Of a stretch of DNA of 64,000 nt, positions 43,211 to 52,626 are shown in pieces. The notes beneath the pieces were generated by a model, which saw only the letters and a program-made list of their open reading frames with translations, searched no databases and was not told the DNA's origin. Numbering within the stretch: the first letter of the stretch is position 1; every line of letters begins with the position of its first letter. The stretch is from the NCBI GenBank assembly GCA_023438065.1, contig JAEXRH010000012.1, forward strand, positions 620,001-684,000, read 5' to 3'. This DNA comes from Spirochaetota bacterium. GTDB lineage: Bacteria > Spirochaetota > Spirochaetia > Treponematales > Treponemataceae. The position numbers and the translations under genes were made by a program.

Positions 43211-44407
43211 ATGGCCAAGATTGCAATGAAGAACGCGATCGCCGAGCTCGACGGCGACGAAATGACGAGGGTCCTGTGGGGCGTTATCAAGGAGAAGCTC
43301 CTTCATCCGTTCATCGACCTGAAGGTCGAATACTACGACCTCGGGCTCAAGGCCCGCGACGACTCGGACGACAAGGTTACCTACGCGTCGGCCGAGGCCA
43401 TCAAGCGGCTCGGCGTCGGCGTCAAGTGCGCGACCATCACCTCGAACGCCGCGCGCGTCAAGGAATACGATCTCAAGGGACTCACCCCGAGTCCGAACGG
43501 CATCATCCGCGCGGAACTCGACGGCACCGTCTTCCGCAAGCCCATCATCGTCAAGAACGTGAAGGCGACCGTTTCCTGCTGGGAGAAACCGCTCGTCCTC
43601 GGCCGCCACGCGTACGGCGACGTCTACAAGAACTGCGAGATCGCGGTTCCCGGCCCCGGAAAGGCCGAGCTCGTCTTCACCGGAGCCGACGGCACCGTCA
43701 TTCGCAAGACCATCCAGGAGATGAACGGCCCCGGCATCCTCCAGGGCATCCACAATCTCGACGCGTCCATCGAAAGCTTCGCGCGCGCGTGCTTCTTCTA
43801 CGGCCTTTCCGAGAAGATCGACGTCTGGTTCGCGACGAAGGACACGATCTCGAAGACCTACGACGGCCGCTTCAAGGAGATCTTCCAGCGCGTCTACGAC
43901 GCCGAGTATAAGGAGCGCTTCGAGGAGGCGGGAATAGAGTACTTCTACACCCTCATCGACGACGTCGTCGCGCGGGTCATGCAGTCGAAGGGCGGCTTCC
44001 TCTGGGCATGCAAGAACTACGACGGCGACGTCATGAGCGACATGGTCGCCTCGGCCTCAGGAAGCCTCGCGATGATGACGAGCGTGCTCGTCTCCCCCTC
44101 GGGAGTCTTCGAGTACGAGGCCGCGCACGGCACTGTCCAGAAGCACTACTACAAGTACCTCAAGGGCGAGAAGACCTCGACGAATCCCGTCGCCCTCATC
44201 TTCGCGTGGACCGGCGCCCTCGCCAAGCGCGCGGAACTCGACGGAACGGCGGAACTCGGCGCGTTCGCGAAGCGGCTCGAGGACGCGACGCTCGGGCTCA
44301 TCGAGGACGGGGTGATGACCGGAGACCTCGCCCGGCTCGCGACCCCGCAGGCGAAGGAAGTGCTCGACAGCTGGCAGTTCATCGAGCGCATCGCCTCGCG
44401 CCTGTAA
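43211..44407 (+). CDS. icd: NADP-dependent isocitrate dehydrogenase, type II
   Basis: 398 residues. Oxidative decarboxylation of isocitrate to 2-oxoglutarate, giving NADPH and the carbon skeleton for glutamate. The type II (eukaryote-like) form is shown by ELDGDEMTRVLW, TPSPNGIIRAELDGTVFRK, YKNCEIAVPGPG, NYDGDVMSDMVASASGS and the NADP site EYEAAHGTVQKHYYKYLKG-type block. An AGGGGAAG ribosome site precedes the ATG. Single gene, closed by a terminator. Confidence 0.96.
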   Translation: MAKIAMKNAIAELDGDEMTRVLWGVIKEKLLHPFIDLKVEYYDLGLKARDDSDDKVTYASAEAIKRLGVGVKCATITSNAARVKEYDLKGLTPSPNGIIRAELDGTVFRKPIIVKNVKATVSCWEKPLVLGRHAYGDVYKNCEIAVPGPGKAELVFTGADGTVIRKTIQEMNGPGILQGIHNLDASIESFARACFFYGLSEKIDVWFATKDTISKTYDGRFKEIFQRVYDAEYKERFEEAGIEYFYTLIDDVVARVMQSKGGFLWACKNYDGDVMSDMVASASGSLAMMTSVLVSPSGVFEYEAAHGTVQKHYYKYLKGEKTSTNPVALIFAWTGALAKRAELDGTAELGAFAKRLEDATLGLIEDGVMTGDLARLATPQAKEVLDSWQFIERIASRL

Positions 44408-44454
44408 GCGCCCGACCCGGGAAGCGCGGGAAACCAACGCGCGCGCCGTCATCG

Positions 44455-44522
44455 CGGCCTTTCCGAAACGCCCCCCCACGCATGAACGCGTACGGGGCTC
44501 GGTTCGGGAAGGCCGTTTTTTA
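44455..44522 (+). terminator. icd terminator
   Basis: CGGCCTTTCCGAA (44455-44467) pairs with TTCGGGAAGGCCG (44503-44515), one G-U pair, loop ~35 nt, followed by six T. It lies about 50 bp after the icd stop and just before the promoter of the next gene. Confidence 0.8.
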
Positions 44523-44560
44523 TTGGAAAGCGCGATGTCGATGGTGTACAGTCTTTGTCT
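44523..44560 (+). promoter_or_regulatory. Leaderless-type promoter of the second GNAT gene
   Basis: TTGGAA (44523-44528), 18-bp spacer, TACAGT (44547-44552), 8 nt to the ATG at 44561. It abuts the icd terminator T run. Confidence 0.5.
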
Positions 44561-45034
44561 ATGAAAACACTCTCGATCGCGAGGGAAAGGGGTGCCGCGA
44601 TGGCAGACATCGGCTACGCGACTGATTCCGACAAGGAAAAGCTCTTCTCGCTCTTCTCCCAGTGGGACGACGAAACCCATTTCGACTACACGGTATTCTC
44701 CGAATCGTTCGACCGGATCCTCGCCGATCCCGGCAACCGGATCCTCGTCGCGCGGGAACGGGACGCGATCGTCGGCTACGTCCAGTTCTTTCCCGTCGAC
44801 GAGCTCGGTTTCAAGCCCTTCGTCGAGATCGCCGAATTCCTCGTCGCGCCGGACGCGCGTTCCCGCGGGATCGGGGCCTCACTCCTCGACAGGATCGAGG
44901 ACACCGCGCGCGCGAACGGCATCGCGATCCTCAAGCTGAGCTCGCAAACCTTCCGCGAACGGGCCCACGCCTTCTACGAGCGCCACGGCTTCAGGAACTT
45001 CAAGAACTCCCGCTTCTACGAAAAGACGCTGTAA
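44561..45034 (+). CDS. GNAT-family N-acetyltransferase
   Basis: 157 residues. The acetyl-CoA site is SRGIGASLLDRIEDTA, preceded by VEIAEFLVAP, and the protein ends with AHAFYERHGFRNFKNSRFYEK, typical of GNATs acting on small amines or peptides. The ATG at 44561 has a -10 box 8 nt upstream. A later ATG at 44600 has its own AAAGGGG site and begins nearer the conserved fold, so it is a fair alternative. The 3' end overlaps the convergent radical SAM gene by 19 bp. Confidence 0.83.
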   Translation: MKTLSIARERGAAMADIGYATDSDKEKLFSLFSQWDDETHFDYTVFSESFDRILADPGNRILVARERDAIVGYVQFFPVDELGFKPFVEIAEFLVAPDARSRGIGASLLDRIEDTARANGIAILKLSSQTFRERAHAFYERHGFRNFKNSRFYEKTL

Positions 45035-46800
45035 TCGGGACCGTCGCTCGTCGGGAAGACGCGCACGCGACAGCCTTCCATGCAGGCATTCTCCTGGAAA
45101 TATTCGAGATCGAGCGACTCCGGGCTGAAAAGGTCCTCGGGGTGCCACGCGAGCTCGAGCACGCTTTCCTCGCCTTCGGCGAGCGCCCTCGTCCATGCCC
45201 CGTTGAGCGTAACGACGTTCTCCACGAGAAGGGAAAGGTAGGCCTTGCCCTTCTCGCGGTATTTCGCCGCGAGAAACGCGAGCTGCAATCCCTCCGCCTC
45301 CCGATGGGTAAGGCATTCGCCGGCCGTATGCGCCCGTTTTCCCTTCGCGCCCGAGGCCTTCGCGTCCTCGAGATACGCGGCGAAGTCCTGCAGGAACTGC
45401 GAGGGCTTGAGCTTGAGCGGGGCGAGCGCCGAGAGGAACCAGGTGACCGCGCGGCCCTGGGTATAGAACACGTCCGTCGCCCGCGCGAGACTCGCCGAGC
45501 GCGCGAGGTCCTGAGCGGAGAATTTCGGCGTGGAACGCACGTTATAGGGCGGCTCCTTTTCCCACTCGAGACCGAGTTCCTTTCCCCGATCCGCGAGCGC
45601 CGTTCCCGGAAGCACGGCGAGCCTGAAGATCTCGAGGTTGTTCGGGTAGAGCGCGAGGGCGTAGTCGAGGCTCGCGCGGAAGGTCGAGAAGGAGTCGCCG
45701 GGAAGCCCGTACATGAGGTCGAGCCCGAAGGTAACGCCCGCCTCGTTGAGAAGGGCGATCCGCTTCGAGAACGTTGCCAAATCCGCGGGACGGTTCACGA
45801 GCTTGAGCGCCTCGGGATTCGAGCTCTGAAGCCCTATCTGGAGCGAGCACGGGATGCGGGAGAAGGCGGCGACCGTCGCGCGGTCGAGGAGTTCGGCCCG
45901 CGCCTCGAAATTGAAGTGAATCCCCGGCGCGCGCCGCTCGATCAGGGCAAGGAGCTCAAGCGCCCGTTCCCGGGACGCGTTGTAGGTCGGGTCGAGCACG
46001 AAGACCCGCTCGATCCCGAGCTCCACGAAGCGGTCGAGCTCCCGCTCGAGCCGGCCGAGGGGAATGGCGCGAACCTTTCGGCTCCCTTTCGATTCGTAAC
46101 AGTAGGAACACGCGTAGGGGCAACCCCGCGCGAGCTCCCAGAGCGCGCCCCGGTGGGTGCGCACGGCCTCGGAGCCGTCGAGGGTGCCGTCGAGCCAGGG
46201 TGACGGGAGAAAGGCCGCGTCCTCGTCGGGACAGCGGGTTTCGTCGGCGCCGGGAGCCCGTGAAGACTGACCGCGCGGCGACTCGCGCGACGGATCGAGG
46301 ACCGAGCGAACGAAGGCGGCCGACGCGGTTTCCCCCTCGCCAAGGATCTGCCGGTCGAAGGGGCTTTCCCCGGGCATAAAGGGGTTCGCGGTAATCTCGG
46401 GACCGCCCGCGAAGGTAAGGGCGGACGGCACGAGGGTTTTGAGCTCGCGGGCAGCGGCCTCGAGCGCGAGGCGATTCCAGACATAGAGGGAAAAACCGAC
46501 GATCGTCGGCACCCGCGCCGCCGGGGAAGCGGTGTTCGCGCCCGGAGAGGAGTCGTCGGAACGCGAGAGGCGCGAAGCGATCTCGCGGGCGACGAGCGAG
46601 CCGATCTCGCGCGGGGAACGGCCCCGGAAGCGGGCGTCTTCAAGGGTAAACTCGAGGAGTTCGGGCGAAACGCGAGCGGAAACCGCGGGATCGGCGCGGA
46701 GCGCGGACACGATCGTCGCCGCCCCGAGCGGTACCGCCTGATACGAAGACTGTACCTGCAGGGATATGACGAGAAGAGCCGGCTTCTGTGTATGACTCAT
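45016..46800 (-). CDS. B12-binding-type radical SAM protein (DUF4080-like C terminus)
   Basis: 594 residues. An N-terminal cobalamin-binding-like fold (about 5-190: LLVISLQVQSSYQAVPLGAA, GFSLYVWN, FAGGPEITANP) is followed by the radical SAM core with the Fe-S motif ARGCPYACSYCYES near 287-296, then a C-terminal region of DUF4080 type. Such proteins modify unknown substrates. The start MSHTQKP has a -10 box TACACT 7 nt upstream and no ribosome site. It is a single gene. A Ser/Pro/Arg-rich linker of ~35 residues separates the first two domains. Confidence 0.85.
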   Translation of the reverse strand: MSHTQKPALLVISLQVQSSYQAVPLGAATIVSALRADPAVSARVSPELLEFTLEDARFRGRSPREIGSLVAREIASRLSRSDDSSPGANTASPAARVPTIVGFSLYVWNRLALEAAARELKTLVPSALTFAGGPEITANPFMPGESPFDRQILGEGETASAAFVRSVLDPSRESPRGQSSRAPGADETRCPDEDAAFLPSPWLDGTLDGSEAVRTHRGALWELARGCPYACSYCYESKGSRKVRAIPLGRLERELDRFVELGIERVFVLDPTYNASRERALELLALIERRAPGIHFNFEARAELLDRATVAAFSRIPCSLQIGLQSSNPEALKLVNRPADLATFSKRIALLNEAGVTFGLDLMYGLPGDSFSTFRASLDYALALYPNNLEIFRLAVLPGTALADRGKELGLEWEKEPPYNVRSTPKFSAQDLARSASLARATDVFYTQGRAVTWFLSALAPLKLKPSQFLQDFAAYLEDAKASGAKGKRAHTAGECLTHREAEGLQLAFLAAKYREKGKAYLSLLVENVVTLNGAWTRALAEGEESVLELAWHPEDLFSPESLDLEYFQENACMEGCRVRVFPTSDGPDYSVFS

Positions 46801-46807
46801 GTCGCTG

Positions 46808-46813
46808 AGTGTA
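46808..46813 (-). promoter_or_regulatory. Leaderless-type -10 box for the radical SAM gene
   Basis: TACACT on the minus strand, 7 nt before the ATG at 46800. Confidence 0.5.
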
Positions 46814-46880
46814 CACCGGAACCGGCTCCCGTGAGAATACGCGGAACGGGCGGACCCGAAGGAGCGCCCCCGGGATTTCC

Positions 46881-47918
46881 TTAGAGAAGGGGGATTCCCG
46901 CCTTTTTCGTCGTCTCGATCATCGATTCGGGCCAGACGGAAACCTGGGTCTCGCCGATGTGCGCCTTCCGGAGGAAGAACATGCACAGGCGCGACTGGCC
47001 GATGCCGCCGCCGATCGTCTGGGTGAGCTCGCCCGCGAGGAGGCGCTTGTGGAAATAGAGGGTCGAGCGCTCGGGGCAGTCGCGGTACGCGAGCTGTTCC
47101 TTGAGGGTATCGGGGCTGACGCGGATTCCCATCGAGGAGAGCTCGAGAGCCTGGCCGAGGACCGGGTTCCAGACGATGAGGTCGCCGTTAAGCCCGCGGT
47201 TCCCGTTCCCGGTCTCGGTGATCCAGTCGTCGTAGTCGGGGGCGCGCCCGTCGTGGAGGTTCCCGTCCGCGAGCGCGTAGCCGATGCCGATGACGAAGAC
47301 GGCGCCGTACTTGCGTGCCGCCTCGGTTTCGCGTTCCTTGGCGGTCTTGCCGGGATAGTCGCGGAAGAGCTCCTCGGCGTGGACGAAGGTCACCTCCTCG
47401 GGGAGGATCGGGGTGATGGCGGGGTGGTTGTCGTAGATGAAGAACTCGGTACGCTTGAGGCAGCGATAGATCTTCCTGACGACGTGCTTGAGGAAGTCGA
47501 CCGTGCGGTCGCTCTCGTACATCGCCATCTCCCAGTCCCACTGATCGACGTAGAGCGAGTGGATGTTGTCGAGCTCCTCGTCGGCGCGGATCGCGTTCAT
47601 GTCGGTATAGACGCCGAAGCCGGGGGCGAGCGAGAGGTCGGTCACCTTGAGCCGTTTCCACTTCGCGAGCGAATGGACGATCTCGAGCTCGGCCTCGTTC
47701 ATGTCCTTGACCGGGAACTTGACCGGGCGCTCGACGCCGTTAAGGTCGTCGTTGATGCCCTTGCCGCGCGGGACGAAAAGGGGCGCGGTCACGCGGGTCA
47801 GGTTGAGTTCGGTCGAGAGCGCAAGCTGAAAAAAATCCTTGATGCGGATAATCGCCTGTTCGGTTTCCTTGACGGAAAGGAGCGGTTTGTATCCCGCCGG
47901 AATCGTGAGTTGTGACAT
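46881..47918 (-). CDS. asnA: Aspartate-ammonia ligase (asparagine synthetase A)
   Basis: 345 residues, normal length. ATP-dependent asparagine synthesis from aspartate and ammonia; a class II tRNA-synthetase-like fold. Visible: RVTAPLFVPRGKGINDDLNG, LHSLYVDQWDWE-like HSLYVDQWDWEMAM, ADGNLHDGRAPDYDDW and the C-terminal GGGIGQSRLCMFFLRKAHIGE. A GAGG site lies just before the ATG. Promoter TGGACG-18 bp-TATACT (47960-47965 for the -10) gives a normal leader of about 35 nt. Confidence 0.96.
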   Translation of the reverse strand: MSQLTIPAGYKPLLSVKETEQAIIRIKDFFQLALSTELNLTRVTAPLFVPRGKGINDDLNGVERPVKFPVKDMNEAELEIVHSLAKWKRLKVTDLSLAPGFGVYTDMNAIRADEELDNIHSLYVDQWDWEMAMYESDRTVDFLKHVVRKIYRCLKRTEFFIYDNHPAITPILPEEVTFVHAEELFRDYPGKTAKERETEAARKYGAVFVIGIGYALADGNLHDGRAPDYDDWITETGNGNRGLNGDLIVWNPVLGQALELSSMGIRVSPDTLKEQLAYRDCPERSTLYFHKRLLAGELTQTIGGGIGQSRLCMFFLRKAHIGETQVSVWPESMIETTKKAGIPLL

Positions 47919-47959
47919 ATAAACCTCGTTGTTTTATTGGCGCGTCTTTGCGTGAAAAA

Positions 47960-47989
47960 AGTATAAACGAGGTACTGGCGTCGCGTCCA
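47960..47989 (-). promoter_or_regulatory. asnA promoter
   Basis: On the minus strand TGGACG (47984-47989), 18-bp spacer, TATACT (47960-47965). The ATG is 41 nt further, with a Shine-Dalgarno between, so this is an ordinary leadered gene. Confidence 0.5.
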
Positions 47990-48012
47990 GCGGAAACCCC
48001 GCGGCTTGGCGC

Positions 48013-48048
48013 TTGCCACGGACGAGCGGGCCCGGGTAAAGTGAGGGA
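48013..48048 (+). promoter_or_regulatory. Promoter of the acyltransferase gene, leaderless type
   Basis: TTGCCA (48013-48018), 18-bp spacer, TAAAGT (48037-48042), then 6 nt to the ATG at 48049. The GAGGGA in that gap is too close to act as a ribosome site. Confidence 0.65.
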
Positions 48049-49383
48049 ATGTATACCCCGTTGACCCAGCCGATCCCGAAGAGGGATTTGCCCGATCCGC
48101 GTCTCAACCTCGCCCTCATGCGCGCCGTGAGGTTCGTCATTCAGCCCTACGCCCGCGCGCTCAAGTTCCGGGAACCCGTCATGGTCCACGGAAACCGGAT
48201 GGTGGATGCCTATCGCGATTTCCGTGAGGGAAAGACGCGGCTCATCATCGCCTTCAGGCACGCGTACGGGGACGATCCCCAGCTCATGGCCTATACCCTC
48301 CATCACGCCCTGCCCCGCGAGGCCCGCAGGCTGAAGAAACCCCTCGGGGGAATCACCCACGCGCATTTCGTCTACGGAGCCGAGGTACCGCTCTGGTCCG
48401 GTCCCTTCGTCCGCTGGCTTCTCCCGAACGTCGGCGCCGTCCCGATAAACCACGTCCACATGGACTCGAGCGGGATGAACCGCATCAGGAAGACCATCGC
48501 CTCCGGGACGTACCCGCTCGCGCTCGCGCCCGAGGGCCACGTAACCTACGAAAGCGAAACCGTCGGGGAACTCGAGTCGGGAACGGCGCGTTTCGGCTTT
48601 TGGTGCATCGAGGACCTCGCGCGGGAAGGTCGCCCGGAAAAGGTCGTTTTCCTTCCCGTCTCCACCCATTACCGATACGGATCGGGGGATTCCCGCGCGC
48701 TTGAACGCGTCATCGGATCGCTCGAAACGGAATGCGGCCTCGGGGGCGGAAACCGGAGGGACCGGTCGATCGGGTCCCTGAAGGAACGCCTTGCCGCCTG
48801 CGGAAAGGAAATTCTTTCGATAACCGCGTCCTATTACCGCGAACGGTCGCGAACGGAGATAGCCTGCGACCGGGAAGCCCTCCTCGACGCGGCGCTCTCG
48901 GCCGCCGAGGGGATTCTCGCCCTCGAGAGCCGGGGCGACGGCTTCGAGCGGCTCTACCGGGTGAGAACCGCCGCGTGGGATCTCATCATCCGCGACGACG
49001 CGGAGGAGATGAGCCCCCTGAGGCTCGACCTCGCGCGCCGTGAGACGGGCGAGGCCTGGTTCGCGATGCGGCATATGGAAACCGCAGAGCTTCTCGCGCA
49101 CGTCGGCTTCGGCGTGATACCGGAGGATGTCGACCTCAACGGCCTTTTCGAGATCGCGAACAACTACCGCGACATGCTCGGCCGCCTCGCCGGGGGAACC
49201 CTCAAAAACCGGGTGAACGAGGTATCCCGTCGCCCGGTCATCGTCACGGGCGAGCCGATCGTCCTCGACGAACTCTACCCGAAATACCGCGAGGACAAAC
49301 GAGCCGCGCTCGCCCTCGCGACCGGGAGATTACGGGAGGGATTCATCCGCTGCGTCGAGGATTACCGCCGGGAATACCGGTAG
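48049..49383 (+). CDS. PlsC-like acyltransferase family protein
   Basis: 444 residues, longer than simple PlsC enzymes. The acyltransferase HX4D motif is AFRHAYGDDP near residue 68 and the PEG motif is LALAPEGHVTYESE near 160. The C-terminal ~200 residues are helical and not recognised. It probably transfers acyl groups to a glycerolipid, but could be a family member with another acceptor. It has a well-formed promoter and is convergent, 18 bp apart, with the small hypothetical gene. Confidence 0.8.
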   Translation: MYTPLTQPIPKRDLPDPRLNLALMRAVRFVIQPYARALKFREPVMVHGNRMVDAYRDFREGKTRLIIAFRHAYGDDPQLMAYTLHHALPREARRLKKPLGGITHAHFVYGAEVPLWSGPFVRWLLPNVGAVPINHVHMDSSGMNRIRKTIASGTYPLALAPEGHVTYESETVGELESGTARFGFWCIEDLAREGRPEKVVFLPVSTHYRYGSGDSRALERVIGSLETECGLGGGNRRDRSIGSLKERLAACGKEILSITASYYRERSRTEIACDREALLDAALSAAEGILALESRGDGFERLYRVRTAAWDLIIRDDAEEMSPLRLDLARRETGEAWFAMRHMETAELLAHVGFGVIPEDVDLNGLFEIANNYRDMLGRLAGGTLKNRVNEVSRRPVIVTGEPIVLDELYPKYREDKRAALALATGRLREGFIRCVEDYRREYR

Positions 49384-49401
49384 CGGCTCATCCGTTTGCC
49401 T

Positions 49402-49935
49402 TCATTCCCTGATCGCGAACTTGCGGCCGATGAGGGCCGCGAGCTCCCGCAGGCGCGGGTCGCGTCGGCCGCCGATCTCGAGGTCGGGGAAGGCGTCGGG
49501 CCGTTCCGCCTCGAGCCACCGGTACAACCGCTCGGCGACCTCCTCGACCGGATCCTTCGACCCGCATATCTTCACGATCGCGAGCATCTCGTCCTCGCTG
49601 AACATCTTCCATTTTCCGGCCGAGATGACGTGATAGGACGATCCTGAACGCTCGATGCGGAAATCGCCCATCCCCGATTCGGCGGACGCCGTCTTCGCGG
49701 CCGTGCCCTTCCGCGAGCCCGCGCGCGAACCCGTTCCCGGCGCGCCCCTGCCCGATTCCGCCTCGAGCGCGGCGGCTTCTTCCTCGCGTACAAGACGATC
49801 CACTTCCATATTGTGGAGATGGACCCGCGCCTGCTCGACGAGAAACGCGAGACCTTCCTCGTCGAGACCGTCCATGAGCGACTGAAGCTCCCCGGCGAGC
49901 TTTCGGTGGAGCGCCGTTTCCTTCTTCTTTGCCAT
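49402..49935 (-). CDS. Hypothetical protein of the kinase operon
   Basis: 177 residues, no family recognised. A helical N-terminal part (about 1-60, KLAGELQSLMDGLDEEGLAFL) and a Gly/Ser/Ala/Arg linker (about 60-90) precede a compact C-terminal domain with FRIERSGSSYHVISAGKWKMFS and EEVAERLYRWLEAERPDAFP. No signal peptide. It is the last gene of the FHA-phosphatase-kinase operon, 37 bp after the kinase, with a GGAGG site. It could be a kinase substrate; that is a guess. Confidence 0.6.
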   Translation of the reverse strand: MAKKKETALHRKLAGELQSLMDGLDEEGLAFLVEQARVHLHNMEVDRLVREEEAAALEAESGRGAPGTGSRAGSRKGTAAKTASAESGMGDFRIERSGSSYHVISAGKWKMFSEDEMLAIVKICGSKDPVEEVAERLYRWLEAERPDAFPDLEIGGRRDPRLRELAALIGRKFAIRE

Positions 49936-49972
49936 CGCGATTTGCCTCCGTTCCTGGCGCTCGCGCGCCCCG

Positions 49973-51610
49973 TTATCGCCCGAGGGGCTTGAGTCGAGAG
50001 ACGACCGTGAGCCGGTCCTGGTACCATGAGAGCGTCACGGCGAGCGTCACGCCCGAATATCCCGCCGCCTCGGCGCGAAGCTCGACAAGATCGCCGGAAA
50101 GGGCGAGCGTTCCCGAGCCGCGCGAAAGGGGGGACCACGAGCCGCCCGATCGTGCCGTTATCGACGCCCTGTCGGTGATATCCTCGCCGGTAACCGCGTC
50201 GAGCGCGCGCGAGGAGACGAAAACCGCGCGGGGAGAAGGCTCGAGCGCCGAGAGCCCGAGCGAAACCGGATCCCGCGCGACATCGAAGGGCTCGACCCAT
50301 ACCCGCGAACCCGCCTCGACCGTGAGCCGATACCGTCCCGGGCGGAGAAATACCGCTCGCGCGACAAGGCTTGACGGGTTTTCCCCCGAGCGAAGGGGTG
50401 TCGATACCCCCGATTTCCCCGCCCTTTCGGTTCCCTCGCCGGATCCTGCGCGTACGATACTCGCGCGAGCCTCGATCGCATCCGGGAAGCCGGCCGGAAC
50501 CGACAGCGAGACCGTCACCGGGACGTACCAGCGCGAGAGGGCGAAACGCTGGACGAGGCCCCGATCCCAGGAGAGACGGGCCCCTGCCGCGAGGGCGAAA
50601 ACCGCGAGCGCGACGGCGACAAAGCGGGCGAAGCGGCGCTTCCGGGGCTGAATCACGAGGTCGGCGCCCTCGTCTCCCGCCACGCAGAGCGCGATAGCCT
50701 TCCTCGCCTCGCGCTTGGGATACTTTGAAAGGTAGCGCCTGAGAATCCGTATCGCGGGTGCGAGGTCGCGATAGCGCCTTCGGGGATCGGCCCTGACCGT
50801 CTTGCGGACGAGGCGGTCGACCTCGCGCGGAAGGCTCGGGTCGAGCTTCCTCGGGCGGGTATATCGCCCCTTTCGCGCGCGCGCCATGGTTTCCTCGGGC
50901 GTCGCGCCCGAAAACGGCTTCCCGCCGGTGACGAGCTCGTAGAGCACGACGCCGAGCGCGTATATGTCCGCGCGCCGATCGACCGAGGCGGGATCGAGGA
51001 TCTGCTCCCTCGGCATGTACGCGGGCGTTCCGAGGGTCGAGCCGTCCCCGGTAAGATCGTGCGCCCGCGGCACGCCTTTACCGGGCCGGGCGAGAACCCA
51101 CGTGCCGTCATCCCGCGCCGTTTCTTCGGCTTTGGCGATTCCCGTCGCGGCTATCCCGAAATCCGCGAGCTTGACCTCGCCCTTTCGCGACACGAGGACG
51201 TTCCCCGGCTTTACGTCGCGATGGACGATCCCGCGGTCGTGCGCGTACTTGAGCGCGAGGGCGACGTCGAGGACGATGGTGAACGCGATCTCGCACGGGA
51301 GCCGCCCCCGTTCGGCGAGGATCCGGTCGAGGGAAAGCCCGTCGACGTACTCGAGCGCGAGATAGTGCGAGGAGCCTTCCTGAAAATAGTCGTAGATATG
51401 GACGATGCGCGGATCGTTGAGATCCATGAGGATCTGCGCCTCGCGCCTGAATCGCTCGACGACGGGCGCGTTCCCCCGCGCCGCGAGTTTCTTGATGATC
51501 ACGTGCCGCTTGAGCGCGGGATGGATTGCCTTGTACACCGCGCCCATCCCGCCGCGCGCGACGAGGGACACGATCTCGTACTTGCCGATTCTTTCCGGAC
51601 ACTCGCTCAT
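49973..51610 (-). CDS. Membrane Ser/Thr protein kinase with extracytoplasmic C-terminal domain
   Basis: 545 residues. Hanks-type kinase about 9-290: glycine loop ARGGMGAVYKA, Lys in HVIIKKL, HRDVKPGN catalytic loop, ADFG, then a long activation segment (about 35 residues, rich in Gly/Asp) before GTPAYMPREQ, where the usual SPEQ is PREQ. A membrane segment at about 328-345 (FVAVALAVFALAAGA) is followed by ~190 residues of beta-rich, PEGA-like repeats. The start overlaps the phosphatase stop by 4 bp. Confidence 0.92.
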   Translation of the reverse strand: MSECPERIGKYEIVSLVARGGMGAVYKAIHPALKRHVIIKKLAARGNAPVVERFRREAQILMDLNDPRIVHIYDYFQEGSSHYLALEYVDGLSLDRILAERGRLPCEIAFTIVLDVALALKYAHDRGIVHRDVKPGNVLVSRKGEVKLADFGIAATGIAKAEETARDDGTWVLARPGKGVPRAHDLTGDGSTLGTPAYMPREQILDPASVDRRADIYALGVVLYELVTGGKPFSGATPEETMARARKGRYTRPRKLDPSLPREVDRLVRKTVRADPRRRYRDLAPAIRILRRYLSKYPKREARKAIALCVAGDEGADLVIQPRKRRFARFVAVALAVFALAAGARLSWDRGLVQRFALSRWYVPVTVSLSVPAGFPDAIEARASIVRAGSGEGTERAGKSGVSTPLRSGENPSSLVARAVFLRPGRYRLTVEAGSRVWVEPFDVARDPVSLGLSALEPSPRAVFVSSRALDAVTGEDITDRASITARSGGSWSPLSRGSGTLALSGDLVELRAEAAGYSGVTLAVTLSWYQDRLTVVSRLKPLGR

Positions 51611-52608
51611 GGGACAAGGCTCCTAATGTCCCGCGAGGCGTCGAAGTCGCGGTCCGCGGGGACGAAGGCGACCCGATACGCGTCGGGATCGTGAAGCTGC
51701 ACGAACAGCCCTCCCGCGCGGAGGGCGAATCCCCCGACGACCGCGCGATGGCCCGCGAAATACCGCGCGCCCGCCACGCCGGGAAGGAAGGCACGAAGCA
51801 TCGACTCGACGCTTCCCTCCATCGATTGATCGTTTCCCGTCCAGGTGAGTCCCTCGACGACCTCGGGGCTCGACCGCGACTCGACGACCTCGCGGACGGA
51901 ATACGGGCGCGCAGGCTCGGCGTGCGAGGCCATGAAGCGATCGCCCGTCAGGCACACGGGGAGAGAACGCTCGAGCGCGGCGTACAGCTCGAGGGTTTCC
52001 TCGCCGTACCGGTCCTGAAACCAGGCGCGCGTGAGCAGCCCTTCCTCGACGAACTTCCCGAAGGGGTGGTTTCCTCTCCCTTCCTCGTTGAGTACGTTCT
52101 CGTGGTTACCCTTGAGAAAGTGCACGCGGTCGGGAAAAGCGATCTTCAGCTCGAGAGCCATCGTCATCGCCGCGAGGCCCTCCGTCATCTCGGCCTCCAT
52201 CGCCCCGGAGGCGACGGTTCCCGCGAGGTACTCGCGGTACGCGTCGACCCATCGCTCAAACCCTCTCCGCTCCGAATGGAAGGCGTCGCCGAGGAAGACG
52301 ACGCAAAGATCCCCGGCCGAGAGGGCATCGAGCGCGGTTACGCCGCCGGCGGGCCCGGAGAAAGCCATGTCCATGGCCGCTTTCACGAAACGGGGTCGCG
52401 CGTGGATATCGGGCACGATGACGGCGGGCAAACCCCGGGGCAAGCGGACGAGCCCGCCCGGCCTCGATTGACCGTCGAGCGGCCGTACGTCCGGGCTTTC
52501 GGCGTCGAGGGTATCGAGCGCCCGCGCGACGAAATCCCGAAGTGCCTCGTCCTCCGGGACGCGTTCCCATTCGAGTACTTGCCGCAGGCGTTTGCCGATA
52601 TCGCGCAT
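51607..52608 (-). CDS. Calcineurin-like protein phosphatase
   Basis: 333 residues. Metallophosphoesterase blocks: VIVPDIHARPRF, VVFLGDAFHSERRG, HFLKGNHENVLN, ASHAEPARP and YFAGHRAVVGGF. The order and spacing (D-x-H, GD, GNHE, H, GH) resemble PPP-type phosphatases. It is co-transcribed between an FHA gene and a Ser/Thr kinase gene, so it may reverse the kinase's phosphorylation. It lies 18 bp after the FHA gene and overlaps the kinase by 4 bp. Confidence 0.85.
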   Translation of the reverse strand: MRDIGKRLRQVLEWERVPEDEALRDFVARALDTLDAESPDVRPLDGQSRPGGLVRLPRGLPAVIVPDIHARPRFVKAAMDMAFSGPAGGVTALDALSAGDLCVVFLGDAFHSERRGFERWVDAYREYLAGTVASGAMEAEMTEGLAAMTMALELKIAFPDRVHFLKGNHENVLNEEGRGNHPFGKFVEEGLLTRAWFQDRYGEETLELYAALERSLPVCLTGDRFMASHAEPARPYSVREVVESRSSPEVVEGLTWTGNDQSMEGSVESMLRAFLPGVAGARYFAGHRAVVGGFALRAGGLFVQLHDPDAYRVAFVPADRDFDASRDIRSLVP

Positions 52609-52626
52609 GGTGATTCCCGTATCCCG